Positions 7,725 through 14,699 are shown, counted from the stretch's first letter. The stretch: 17,187 nt of DNA from an uncultured Bacilli bacterium (GCA_934162425.1 CAKPIS010000011.1:1-17187), one strand, 5' to 3'. Made by a program: numbers and translations. Notes: generated by a model from the sequence alone, not told the origin.

Positions 7725-8544
7725 ATTTCACCTTATATATTGTTTCTTTATCAATAAAACCTCTATCACATAAAAAATCATCATCTATTTTTTTATTAAG
7801 AGATTTATCTTGCTTTACAAAAGCTTCTATAACATAACTAATATCTTTATTAATTTTATAATCATCTATAACCATATAATCTACATCAAGTGTATCTATT
7901 ATGCTAAGTAAATTAATTGGCTTGCTAGAAAGTATAATAGTACCAAAATTATTTTCCACTATAGGGTAATAATTACTAGAATTATTTTCACAAATAAAAT
8001 AAGAACTACTATCATAATCTTTATTAAAAAACTCTTTATAATTACTAACTAACTTTCTTTTAGATAAAGATAATATACTATAACCAAATACTAATTTAAA
8101 CAATTTAGCCTTAGTATTTTTCTTTATTTCATTTATTTCAGATAAAGTTATATCATCAGTTAAATACGCACCATAGCAACCATTATTATAATAATGATTA
8201 ATAGATAAATAACTATTATTTAAATGCATCTGATCTAATATTATATTAGTTTTAAGATTATAAGTTAATATAGATACATCACCAGCTATTATTCCATCTA
8301 ATCCTATATTATCTAACTCTTTTAAAATACTTTTGTAAGTTTCTAATTCATGATTAAAAACAACTCTATTTAAACTTACAAAAATTTCTTTATCAATATA
8401 TTCTTTCCTTATTTTTTTTATACTACTAACATCTACTGTCTTATTAAAACCAACTGAAAAATCATCTAAACCTAAAATAAACCCATTAACTGGGTACTGC
8501 ATATTATTAGGATCATTTATTTTAAGTATTATTTTTTTATTCAT
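7714..8544 (-). CDS. trhP1: U32-family tRNA U34 hydroxylation protein TrhP1
   Basis: This 276-residue protein is the short, divergent U32 partner that precedes the full-length one, as YrrN precedes YrrO in B. subtilis. It shows barrel strands with the family pattern (VNGFILGLDDFSVGF, EIFVSLNRVVFNHELETYKS, LDGIIAGDVSILTYNL, IILDQMHLNNSYLSINHYYN) but lacks the cysteine-rich U32 signature, as expected for the non-catalytic-looking partner. ATG 8544 is chosen because AAAGGAT lies just upstream; an in-frame ATG at 8577 has no ribosome binding site and would lie deep inside trmR. The start overlaps the trmR stop by 8 bases. Inferred to act with TrhP2 in ho5U34 formation. Confidence 0.8.
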   Translation of the reverse strand: MNKKIILKINDPNNMQYPVNGFILGLDDFSVGFNKTVDVSSIKKIRKEYIDKEIFVSLNRVVFNHELETYKSILKELDNIGLDGIIAGDVSILTYNLKTNIILDQMHLNNSYLSINHYYNNGCYGAYLTDDITLSEINEIKKNTKAKLFKLVFGYSILSLSKRKLVSNYKEFFNKDYDSSSYFICENNSSNYYPIVENNFGTIILSSKPINLLSIIDTLDVDYMVIDDYKINKDISYVIEAFVKQDKSLNKKIDDDFLCDRGFIDKETIYKVKYDE

Positions 8545-9136
8545 TTCTATCCTTTCTAGTTGATATAGCAATGCCATCTCCTATATCAAAAAACCTTGTT
8601 TTAAAGTCTTTATTATTCTCTAAAAAAGAAATATATGTTTCTAATTTAGTAATAAGTCCTCTTAAATTTCTAGATAACTTAGTCTTATCTGAAAATGTTA
8701 AACCATGAAATTTAATATTATCAGTAATTATATAACCTTTCTTAGTAAGATTAGGTGAAAATTTATTAAAGAATTTTAAATACTGACTTTTAGCAGCATC
8801 GATAAATATAAGATCAAACTTTTCTTTAACTTTAAAATCAAAAGCATCAGTAAGTACAAGTGTTATTCTATCATCTAATTCTAGATATTTAATATTTTTA
8901 ACAGCTTCTATGTATCTATCTTTATCTCTTTCTATGGTAGTTACAGTAATATCTTTATCAACTAGTGCCATTCTTATTGCAGAATAACCAATTGCACTAC
9001 CAATTTCAAGAATGTTCTTAACTTTATTTAATCTAATAAACTCAGTTAAAAAATTAATACCCTCTTCTTCCATTATAGGAATACCTTTTTCATCAGCATA
9101 TTTTTCCATTCTTTTAATTACGTATTCATAATCCAT
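8537..9136 (-). CDS. trmR: tRNA 5-hydroxyuridine methyltransferase TrmR (O-methyltransferase family)
   Basis: A 199-residue SAM-dependent class I methyltransferase of the catechol-O-methyltransferase-like family. The SAM-binding loop is NILEIGSAIGYSAIRMAL (about 40-57), the acidic ribose-binding residue is Glu69 region (VTTIERD), and FDLIFIDAAKSQYLKFF followed by GYIITDNIKFHG supplies the metal- and substrate-binding aspartates. In B. subtilis the orthologue (YrrM) methylates ho5U34 to mo5U34 in tRNAs decoding several four-codon boxes, and it sits directly upstream of the two U32 genes exactly as here. GAAGGTG precedes ATG 9136, with a good promoter further upstream, so this is the first gene of a trmR-trhP1-trhP2 operon. 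Confidence 0.88.
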   Translation of the reverse strand: MDYEYVIKRMEKYADEKGIPIMEEEGINFLTEFIRLNKVKNILEIGSAIGYSAIRMALVDKDITVTTIERDKDRYIEAVKNIKYLELDDRITLVLTDAFDFKVKEKFDLIFIDAAKSQYLKFFNKFSPNLTKKGYIITDNIKFHGLTFSDKTKLSRNLRGLITKLETYISFLENNKDFKTRFFDIGDGIAISTRKDRNE

Positions 9137-9162
9137 ACCATAGCACCTTCTTTAACATAACA

Positions 9163-9191
9163 ATTATATTAAAATTTTAGTCAAAATGCAA
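9163..9191 (-). promoter_or_regulatory. Sigma-A-type promoter of the trmR-trhP1-trhP2 operon
   Basis: TTGCAT (9186-9191) and TATAAT (9163-9168) with a 17-base spacer on the minus strand, about 27 bases before the trmR start. Confidence 0.6.
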
Positions 9192-9200
9192 CAAATTGCC

Positions 9201-9431
9201 CTATTTACTTTTAAGACTTTCCATTTTTCTTCTAATTCTGTCAATTTTTTCCTTTCTTTTACTATCATCTTTAACATAATTCATGCCATCAAATAATAGA
9301 ACATCATTTTCTTTTACAACAAAGTTAAGACTATTTTTATTTATGTATACTATACTTTCATCTTTATCATTTATAAGTTTTATTATATCTTTATCTATTA
9401 AATCAACTGTATATGTCATAATATTAACCAT
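9201..9431 (-). CDS. DUF3006-like small protein
   Basis: This 76-residue protein has a small beta-rich N-terminal part (YTVDLIDKDIIKLINDKDES, then DVLLFDGMNYV) and a basic helical tail (KRKEKIDRIRRKMESLK). That layout and the position right after a ComEC-like metallo-beta-lactamase-fold gene match DUF3006 proteins of other Bacillota, whose role is unknown. The frame overlaps the end of that gene by 8 bases (ATGGTTAA) and no strong Shine-Dalgarno precedes either ATG (9431 or 9419), so translation probably depends on coupling. The family call rests on pattern and context and is not certain. Confidence 0.65.
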   Translation of the reverse strand: MVNIMTYTVDLIDKDIIKLINDKDESIVYINKNSLNFVVKENDVLLFDGMNYVKDDSKRKEKIDRIRRKMESLKSK

Positions 9432-10356
9432 TAGTTAAAGTATCAAATGTACTTACACTTATATCCTTTCCATTACTTTCGAATAAAATAGTTCCATCTA
9501 AATCAGTTCTATAAACCTTTATTCCCCTTTTATTTAGTTTTTCTAAGGTAGAAGATGCTGGATGCTTATAAATATTATTCTTTCCAACACTAATCGCTGC
9601 AAAAGACGGATTTACCTTGTCTAAAAATAAAGATGCAGTACTATAACTAGAACCATGATGTCCTACTTTTAATACATCAGCTTTTATATTAGCACCACTA
9701 TTTAATATTTCCTTTTCTTTATTAGAACCTAAATCCCCAGTAAATAAAAATGAATTAGAAAAATAATTTAACTTAAGTACTATAGAACTATCATTTATAT
9801 CACTTTCATCACTACCTACATAAATAACATCTATATTACTATTATTTAGTGATAACTTGTCATTTACTTTTGGAACAATATATTTTAAATTCCTTCTTTC
9901 TAGTGCATCTAACATATCTTCAAAAGTCTTTGTTGTAGACAATTTATCAGGCATATAAAAGTTTTCTATATCAAAATTATTAATTATATCATCCATACCA
10001 CCTATATGATCTTCATGAGGATGACTTGCAAAAACGTACTTAAAACTTGTTATGCCAAGTTCTTTATAATATTTAACTAATTTTTTTCCATCACTATTAT
10101 TACCAGCATCAATTAGCATATTATAATTACCATCTCTAATTAATATAGAATCAGCTTGTCCAACATCAGTTATGTAAACCTTTAACGTATCAGAATTACT
10201 TACTACTTTTTTTGCCTCATCTCTTTTATTAGATATATTATCAATATTTGCCTTTGCATTTGAAATAGAAGTTCTAAAAGAACTAGAAGTAAATAAATAA
10301 ACTAATAAACCTATAAATAATATTAAACATGTTATAGACTTATTTTTCTTTTTCAT
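9424..10356 (-). CDS. ComEC-like metallo-beta-lactamase-fold protein, membrane-anchored or secreted
   Basis: A 310-residue protein with a basic start (MKKKNKS), one hydrophobic segment at about residues 8-25 (uncleaved anchor or signal peptide) and then a metallo-beta-lactamase domain facing outward. Metal ligands are visible as ASHPHEDHIGGMDDII (HxHxDH), FLFTGDLGSNKE and VGHHGSSYSTA, followed by ISVGKNNIYKHPASSTLEKL, the arrangement of the ComEC C-terminal domain and its stand-alone relatives. A nuclease or phosphodiesterase activity on extracellular nucleic acid or wall material is possible but not shown. No ComEC channel domain is present. ATG 10356 is chosen because GGAG lies nine bases upstream; the in-frame TTG at 10365 almost touches that site. 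It forms an operon with the DUF3006-like gene. Confidence 0.8.
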   Translation of the reverse strand: MKKKNKSITCLILFIGLLVYLFTSSSFRTSISNAKANIDNISNKRDEAKKVVSNSDTLKVYITDVGQADSILIRDGNYNMLIDAGNNSDGKKLVKYYKELGITSFKYVFASHPHEDHIGGMDDIINNFDIENFYMPDKLSTTKTFEDMLDALERRNLKYIVPKVNDKLSLNNSNIDVIYVGSDESDINDSSIVLKLNYFSNSFLFTGDLGSNKEKEILNSGANIKADVLKVGHHGSSYSTASLFLDKVNPSFAAISVGKNNIYKHPASSTLEKLNKRGIKVYRTDLDGTILFESNGKDISVSTFDTLTNG

Positions 10357-10378
10357 ATAAACCAACTCCTATAATAAG

Positions 10379-10397
10379 TATACCACGTATAATAGCA
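10379..10397 (-). promoter_or_regulatory. Possible extended -10 promoter and palindrome upstream of the MBL gene
   Basis: On the minus strand TGCTATTAT (10389-10397) fits an extended -10 element without a clear -35. It is overlapped by the perfect inverted repeat TATAC-CAC-GTATA (10379-10391), a plausible operator. Both assignments are from sequence alone. Confidence 0.3.
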
Positions 10398-10398
10398 T

Positions 10399-10420
10399 AA
10401 AAAAAAGCTTAATTAAGCTT
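10399..10420 (-). terminator. Terminator after rpmF
   Basis: AAGCTT-AATT-AAGCTT (10405-10420) is a perfect stem overlapping the rpmF stop codon, followed on the minus strand by seven or eight T. It separates the yceD-rpmF unit from the downstream MBL operon. Confidence 0.7.
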
Positions 10421-10619
10421 CTTCTTTCTTTATTACTTCTTTTCCTTTGTAATTACCACATTTTGGGCATACTCTATGTGGTCTTATAGCTTCACCACAT
10501 TTTGGACATTTAACTGTACCATTTGCTTCTATTTTATCGTGAGTATGACGCTTTCTTTTTCTAGTCTTACTTACTTTTCTAAATGGAACTGCAAATAATT
10601 GTATATCTAACTTTAACAT
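10413..10619 (-). CDS. rpmF: 50S ribosomal protein L32 with Prp-motif-like N-terminal extension
   Basis: This 68-residue L32 has the usual basic N-terminus (VPFRKVSKTRKRKRHTH) and a complete four-cysteine zinc ribbon (CPKCGE ... CPKCGN), so it is the zinc-binding form. Typical L32 proteins begin Met-Ala-Val-Pro; here the Ala-Val-Pro is preceded by MLKLDIQLF. The start is firm: GGAGTGA lies upstream of ATG 10619, and there is no ATG, GTG or TTG codon between it and the Ala codon. The extension resembles the leader of Bacillota L27 (consensus about LKLNLQFFA) that the cysteine protease Prp removes, suggesting the same processing. It follows yceD by 15 bases, the conserved bacterial arrangement. 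Confidence 0.95.
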   Translation of the reverse strand: MLKLDIQLFAVPFRKVSKTRKRKRHTHDKIEANGTVKCPKCGEAIRPHRVCPKCGNYKGKEVIKKEEA

Positions 10620-10634
10620 AGTATCACTCCTTCC

Positions 10635-11114
10635 TTACTCTTTAAATTTACTTAAAGCCATGAGCCTTGGATCAATTTCTTCCTTTTTATCGTCCTCTTC
10701 TTCTATAAGACGCCATCCTTCTCCACCATTTATATAATTTTGTGCATTAGGAGCTAGAACTCTTAAAGGAATATCCATTAATATATATTGCCATATAATT
10801 GGAAAAATATCAACCCTATTTTGCACAATTTCTACTACTTTTTCATTATTTTCATCTATTTCTTCTTCAATTTCTATATTAATAGGTACTTTAACTTCCT
10901 TTAAAGTACGACTACAAGGAAGAGTCATATCACCCTTAACATTAACATTTAACATAAGAAGTTCTTCATCATAAGATATAAACCCGCTAACATTTAACGT
11001 AGACATTCTAATAATATCAGTATTCTTAAAAAATGATGTATCTACATCTATCTTACCATTTACATCTATTTTATATAAATTACTATTAAATAGCTTAGTT
11101 AAATCTACTATCAT
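10635..11114 (-). CDS. yceD: YceD/DUF177 family protein, 23S rRNA accumulation factor
   Basis: A 159-residue member of DUF177 (YceD; YlbN in B. subtilis), a family nearly always found directly upstream of rpmF and linked to 23S rRNA accumulation. It shows the beta-rich core (FISYDEELLMLNVNVKGDMT, then LPCSRTL where many members have two cysteines) and the diagnostic C-terminal DPRLMALSKF. An acidic stretch (EEEDDKKEEID) precedes that tail. Start ATG 11114 follows GAGGAGG with a slightly long ten-base gap. It forms an operon with rpmF, driven by a promoter in the gap behind nfo. Confidence 0.88.
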   Translation of the reverse strand: MIVDLTKLFNSNLYKIDVNGKIDVDTSFFKNTDIIRMSTLNVSGFISYDEELLMLNVNVKGDMTLPCSRTLKEVKVPINIEIEEEIDENNEKVVEIVQNRVDIFPIIWQYILMDIPLRVLAPNAQNYINGGEGWRLIEEEDDKKEEIDPRLMALSKFKE

Positions 11115-11143
11115 ATCTTTTATAACCTCCTCATGTAATATAA

Positions 11144-11172
11144 ATTATACTATTTTTTTAAATAATATTCAA
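11144..11172 (-). promoter_or_regulatory. Sigma-A-type promoter of yceD-rpmF
   Basis: TTGAAT (11167-11172) and TATAAT (11144-11149), 17 bases apart on the minus strand, about 30 bases before the yceD start. Confidence 0.6.
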
Positions 11173-11173
11173 A

Positions 11174-12088
11174 TTATTTTTTATAGTAATTTCTTACATC
11201 ACTATATAAATTAGAATTAAACTTTTTACTTTTAATCATATCTATTTCAAATTTATAAGGTGCATAGCTTCTATCTTTTTCACCATCTTCTATACTTATA
11301 TAAGGTGTTTCTAATATCTTAGGGATATTTTCTAATCTCTTATTATATATAATATTAATTAATGAATCAAAACCAATAGTACCAAACCCTATATTTTCAT
11401 GCCTGTCTTTTTTAGAATAAATAATATTTTTAGAATCATTAATATGTACACAGCCTATTTTATTAATACCAATTAACTTATCAAAATCATCTAAAAACGA
11501 GTCAAAATTACTCATATCATAACCTGCATCATTTAAATGACAAGTATCTAAACATACCATTAATTTATCATTATATTTAACTTTCTCTATTATTTTCTTA
11601 ATATGCTCTAAATTAAAACATATCTCACTACCCTTACCTGCCATAGTTTCTATACATATATTTACATTTGTATTAGCATCTATTACCTCATTTAAAGCAT
11701 TAATAACATTATTAATACCAGTTACCAAATCAAGTTTAACAAAGCTTCCTGGGTGTAAAACAAGCCTTTTAACACCAAGCTGCTCTACTCTTTTAATTTC
11801 CTCTTTTAAGAAATTGATAGCAAATAAATAATTTTGTTCTTTCTCATTATTAGCTAAATTAATAATATAAGGAGCATGAACTACTAAATTATTAATATCA
11901 ATATTATTTTCTTCCATTAACTTAACAGCTTCTTTAGTTAATGAATCATCTATATTACACCTACTAGTATTTTGAGGAGCTCCAGTATAAAACATAAAAC
12001 AATTAGATCCATAACTTAAAGCTTCCTTTACACTACCTAGCAATTGATCATCTTTTTTAAAAGATACATGTGAACCAATTAATAACAT
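11174..12088 (-). CDS. nfo: Endonuclease IV (AP endonuclease)
   Basis: Nfo incises DNA 5' of abasic sites in base excision repair. The 304-residue TIM barrel shows all expected metal-binding motifs in order: VVHAPY, LVLHPGS, NICIETMAGKG, CLDTCHLNDAGYD, GCVHINDSK, KDRHENIGFG and KILETPY. The trinuclear zinc site is therefore complete and activity is expected. ATG 12088 is chosen because GGAGGT lies upstream at good spacing; an in-frame ATG at 12103 overlaps that ribosome binding site. It lies 34 bases behind the first pilin gene in the same direction and could be co-transcribed with it; only a weak promoter is visible in that gap. No terminator is obvious at its 3' end. Confidence 0.95.
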   Translation of the reverse strand: MLLIGSHVSFKKDDQLLGSVKEALSYGSNCFMFYTGAPQNTSRCNIDDSLTKEAVKLMEENNIDINNLVVHAPYIINLANNEKEQNYLFAINFLKEEIKRVEQLGVKRLVLHPGSFVKLDLVTGINNVINALNEVIDANTNVNICIETMAGKGSEICFNLEHIKKIIEKVKYNDKLMVCLDTCHLNDAGYDMSNFDSFLDDFDKLIGINKIGCVHINDSKNIIYSKKDRHENIGFGTIGFDSLINIIYNKRLENIPKILETPYISIEDGEKDRSYAPYKFEIDMIKSKKFNSNLYSDVRNYYKK

Positions 12089-12122
12089 ATAAATTACCTC
12101 CATTTATTGTATAATTAAGTAA

Positions 12123-12920
12123 TTAATTACAAGTGGGTTTAGAAAATTCTACACTATCCCCATCATTATTAATACAAAAGCTTATATTCTGTTTCGTGGT
12201 ACAATATTCTTCAGAATTCTTTATGTATGTATCAAATCCTAAATAATTAAATATTGTATTTTTTGTATTACTTGCTTTCAAATATGTCCAAGTTCCAGTT
12301 GTACATTTTTTCTTATTTACCACAAAATATATCATTAAATCATTTCCCATATACTTATAATCATCACCCAATATTTTATCTATTGTTTGACCAGTGCTGT
12401 AAAAATTATTAAAGCCTCCTTTAATTTTTTGTTTAATTTCAAATAGAATATTATCTATAGTAGCTTTTTTAGCATCATTTGCAATTTGATTTGTATTATT
12501 ATATGTAGTATCACTTTTTACAACGTTTATTATACTATTGTTATTACAACTTGAATTTGAAGAACAATCAGCATCTGTTAACTTTATATTAGAATAACTA
12601 CCTTTACCAATAAGATGAAGATAATAACTACCAGAAGCCTCTAACACCTTCATTTCATAATTACGATCATTTATATCATATATTTTTTTACATTCTGGAG
12701 TTGAATTGCATGTAACCTTATCCGTTTGTCCTAAATCTTTTAAAGCAATTTGATTAGTAACTTGTCTTGCTATCTTCTTTTCTTCATCTTTAAAAGCACC
12801 TTTTTTAGCTTCACCTATATATTTAACTACATTAGTTACTACAATAGTTAGTATAATTCCAAGAATTACTATTACTGCTAACAACTCTATTAATGTAAAA
12901 CCCTTGCTCTTTTTCTTCAT
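12123..12920 (-). CDS. Type IV pilin-like protein 1
   Basis: A 265-residue class III signal protein. The leader MKKKSKG is followed by FTLIELLAVIVILGIILTIV, with the prepilin peptidase site between Gly7 and Phe8 and the conserved Glu at position 5 of the mature protein, then the N-terminal membrane/assembly helix. The soluble part has paired cysteines (TCNSTPEC), a beta segment ending GKGSYSNIKLTDADC and a longer unique C-terminus with further cysteines. It is the longest of the four pilins. Although its N-terminal protein sequence is almost the same as in the other three, its codons differ throughout and it lacks the shared 65-bp leader, so it is an older paralogue. AGGAGG precedes ATG 12920, with its own promoter. 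Prepilin peptidase and assembly ATPase genes are not in the window. Confidence 0.85.
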   Translation of the reverse strand: MKKKSKGFTLIELLAVIVILGIILTIVVTNVVKYIGEAKKGAFKDEEKKIARQVTNQIALKDLGQTDKVTCNSTPECKKIYDINDRNYEMKVLEASGSYYLHLIGKGSYSNIKLTDADCSSNSSCNNNSIINVVKSDTTYNNTNQIANDAKKATIDNILFEIKQKIKGGFNNFYSTGQTIDKILGDDYKYMGNDLMIYFVVNKKKCTTGTWTYLKASNTKNTIFNYLGFDTYIKNSEEYCTTKQNISFCINNDGDSVEFSKPTCN

Positions 12921-12955
12921 TATAATATTTCCTCCTAGTATTAAATACTATCTAT

Positions 12956-12984
12956 ATAATACCATTTATACCAATTTAATTCAA
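12956..12984 (-). promoter_or_regulatory. Sigma-A-type promoter of pilin gene 1
   Basis: TTGAAT (12979-12984) and TATTAT (12956-12961), 17 bases apart on the minus strand, in the 156-bp divergent region shared with pilin gene 2. Confidence 0.55.
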
Positions 12985-13010
12985 CCTGAGCTATTTTATT
13001 ATTTACACTT

Positions 13011-13141
13011 TTTAAGTGACTATCTTAAGGATAAAAAGTGTTTAAAAAATAAAATAAAGAAAGAAGGAAAAAAATTATGAAAAAAAATAAAAAAGGTTTT
13101 ACTTTAATTGAATTACTTGCTGTTATTGTTATACTTGGTAT
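13011..13141 (+). repeat. Pilin cassette repeat, copy A
   Basis: This 131-bp block begins at TTTAAGTGACTATCTTAAGG, 66 bp before the pilin 2 start, and runs through the first 65 coding bases. By eye it differs from copy B (14407-14536, inverted) at two bases plus one indel, and from copy C (15677-15806, direct) at a handful of positions. Identity covers synonymous positions and non-coding leader, and falls away outside. Only in this copy does an inverted repeat ACACTTTTT/AAAAAGTGT (13005-13013 with 13033-13041) bracket the start of the block. Confidence 0.85.
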
Positions 13142-13625
13142 AATCTTAACTATCGTTGTAAGTAACGTTGTTAAGTATATTAATCAAGCAAGAACTGGTT
13201 CTTACAAAGATGCTTATAGTGTTATTATGAAAGGAATACAAACCCAATTAATGGCTAATGAAGTAAATGGTTCAGCCTCAATAGATGAATGTGATGACGG
13301 AAGTATGTCTACTACTAATTATTGCTCTGCAAAAGATGATTATAAAGGAATGTATGATAGTAAAAACATAAGTTTACAAGTTAAAAAAGATGGTAGTGGT
13401 GGTTATTACATAATTATCAAACCTAATAAAGATGGAAGCTTTAAAGGGGTAACTTTAGGACTAGATGATACCCCAAAAGGAGCTCTATTAGAAAATGATG
13501 ATTCTGAAAAAGATACCGGAAGCATTTTGACATCAAATATAAGCTCTAGTGGAGAAATATCTGCTCCTGCTTCAGCTGTTAGTGGTGGTGGCCAAATTGT
13601 TACTACTGCTAAAAAACAAAGCTAA
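13077..13625 (+). CDS. Type IV pilin-like protein 2
   Basis: A 182-residue prepilin: MKKNKKG leader, then FTLIELLAVIVILGIILTIV and the rest of the assembly helix to about residue 45. The soluble domain has an alpha-helical bridge (YKDAYSVIMKGIQTQLM), a cysteine pair (ECDDGSMSTTNYC) and a beta part ending NKDGSFKGVTLGLDD, then a Ser/Gly/Ala-rich tail not seen in the others. The start follows AGAAGGA. The first 65 bases and the leader are cassette copy A. Divergent from pilin gene 1 and ending at a hairpin shared with the headless fragment that faces it. Confidence 0.85.
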   Translation: MKKNKKGFTLIELLAVIVILGIILTIVVSNVVKYINQARTGSYKDAYSVIMKGIQTQLMANEVNGSASIDECDDGSMSTTNYCSAKDDYKGMYDSKNISLQVKKDGSGGYYIIIKPNKDGSFKGVTLGLDDTPKGALLENDDSEKDTGSILTSNISSSGEISAPASAVSGGGQIVTTAKKQS

Positions 13626-13639
13626 TAAATTCTTTATAA

Positions 13640-13686
13640 AAATACTGTAATGAAGATTAATATCTTTATCACAGTATTTTCTTTTT
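13640..13686. terminator. Bidirectional terminator between pilin 2 and the pilin fragment
   Basis: AAATACTGT (13640-13648) pairs with ACAGTATTT (13671-13679) and the stem continues inward with one mismatch to a four-base loop at 13658-13661. T-runs follow on the plus strand (CTTTTTTATG) and A-runs precede it. A closely similar hairpin (AAATACTGTAATGA...) follows pilin gene 4 at 16231-16272, so the element appears duplicated with the genes. Confidence 0.65.
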
Positions 13687-13693
13687 TATGTAA

Positions 13694-13957
13694 TTAATCT
13701 GTAGTGCTAACGATTCCAGCTGATTTTTCTTTTGATGATAATGATTTTCTATTTATTTCAAAGTTGTTTTTTGTAGTACTACCTAAATCTATATTTTTAA
13801 TACTTCCAGTAATAATTAAAGTTGCTTCAATAATATAAGTATCATTACTATTAATTTTTAATTTAATATTTTTAGTCTCATAATTAGACAACTCAAAACA
13901 CAATATTTTCTTTTTATCATTACGAGTAATTAACTCTAACTTTGTAATTTCAATTTT
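13694..13957 (-). pseudogene. Headless pilin C-terminal fragment (possible silent cassette)
   Basis: An open frame of 87 codons without ATG or ribosome binding site and without the class III leader and helix. Its second half aligns over the whole C-terminus of pilin 4: NIKLKI...DTYIIEATLIITGSIKNIDLGSTTKNNFEI against NISLKI...GTYTITATPTATGSFKNIDLSNTTPKDFSI. It therefore corresponds to the beta domain of a pilin whose N-terminal half is missing; a TGA closes the frame at 13958-13960, and only about 60 bp separate it from the end of pilin gene 3. It lies tail to tail with pilin gene 2, sharing its terminator. It could be decay debris or a donor cassette; a separate short protein from TTG 13903 is unlikely. 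Confidence 0.65.
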
Positions 13958-13983
13958 TCACAATCTTATTATATGGTAATTTC

Positions 13984-14011
13984 AAAAAAAGAAAGTAAGA
14001 GAATTACTTTC
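13984..14011 (-). terminator. Terminator of pilin gene 3
   Basis: A perfect 8-bp stem GAAAGTAA/TTACTTTC (13991-13998 with 14004-14011) with a five-base loop is followed by seven T on the minus strand, ten bases after the pilin 3 stop. Confidence 0.75.
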
Positions 14012-14021
14012 CTATAGTAAA

Positions 14022-14471
14022 TTATTCACCTGTTTTTATTTCAGCATCACTATTCATATATAAGGTAATTGAACCATTATCAGTACAGTTGTTGTTAGCT
14101 TCTTTGGGACAATATTTTCCAGTCATATCAAGTCCTTTAAATCCGCCTGTTCCTGTTATCTCTATTTTATAATTTTTTCCTGTATTTTGAGTTACTGTTA
14201 TATCCATATTTGCTGTATCATATTGATATTTTTCTTTGCATTCAACATTTTTGGTACATGTTGCCATACCATCATCACCACTTATATCAGAAGCCATTAC
14301 TTGAGTTTGTGTATTCTTTATAAATACACCAACTGCATCTTTAAAGGCACCTTGTTTTGATTGTTTAATATAATTAACAACGTTACTTACAACAATAGTA
14401 ATAATAATACCAAGTATAACAATAACAGCAAGTAATTCAATTAAAGTAAAACCTTTTTTATTTTTTTTCAT
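14022..14471 (-). CDS. Type IV pilin-like protein 3
   Basis: A 149-residue prepilin with the same MKKNKKG leader and FTLIELLAVIVILGIIITIV helix. Its soluble part has cysteine pairs TCTKNVEC and YCPKEANNNC, a beta segment (MDITVTQNTGKNYKIEITGT) and GGFKGLDMTGKYC at the position of the GSFKNIDL motif of pilin 4. The C-terminus resembles pilin 1 more than pilins 2 and 4. The first 65 bases and the 65-bp leader are cassette copy B, inverted relative to A and C. A promoter lies about 160 bp upstream. Its own terminator is unlike those of genes 2 and 4. Confidence 0.85.
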   Translation of the reverse strand: MKKNKKGFTLIELLAVIVILGIIITIVVSNVVNYIKQSKQGAFKDAVGVFIKNTQTQVMASDISGDDGMATCTKNVECKEKYQYDTANMDITVTQNTGKNYKIEITGTGGFKGLDMTGKYCPKEANNNCTDNGSITLYMNSDAEIKTGE

Positions 14472-14536
14472 AATTTTTTCCTTCTTTCTTTATTTTATTT
14501 TTTAAACACTTTTTATCATTAAGATAGTTACTTAAA
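14407..14536 (-). repeat. Pilin cassette repeat, copy B (inverted)
   Basis: A 130-bp block, read on the minus strand from TTTAAGTAACTATCTTAATG through the first 65 coding bases of pilin gene 3. The coding part is identical to copy A. It forms an inverted repeat with copy A across about 1.3 kb and with copy C across about 1.1 kb that contains the recombinase gene. Confidence 0.85.
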
Positions 14537-14606
14537 GATATATGTGTGTTAACCATTTTTTTATTTATTTTGTTTCATTTAAACAAAACTTATACCTTAA
14601 ATCTCG

Positions 14607-14656
14607 CCTCCTTTATATTCTAATAAAATGATATCATCAATAATTTTTATTGTCAA
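14607..14656 (-). promoter_or_regulatory. Promoter upstream of pilin gene 3, with orphan Shine-Dalgarno
   Basis: TTGACA (14651-14656) and TATCAT (14628-14633) have a 17-base spacer on the minus strand. Just downstream is a strong Shine-Dalgarno-like AAAGGAGG (14607-14614) without a start codon at usable distance; the next ATG (14578) opens a five-codon frame. The resulting leader of pilin 3 mRNA would be about 150 bases. The rest of 14472-14699 shows no gene. Confidence 0.5.
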
Positions 14657-14699
14657 TTATTTTGTAATTATATTAGTAAACTTAACATTTTTATTTACA

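Noticed and set aside
13694..13903. A stand-alone 69-residue protein starting at TTG 13903
   Set aside because: No ribosome binding site, open frame continues upstream of the TTG, and the protein matches only the C-terminal half of pilin 4; treated as a pilin fragment.
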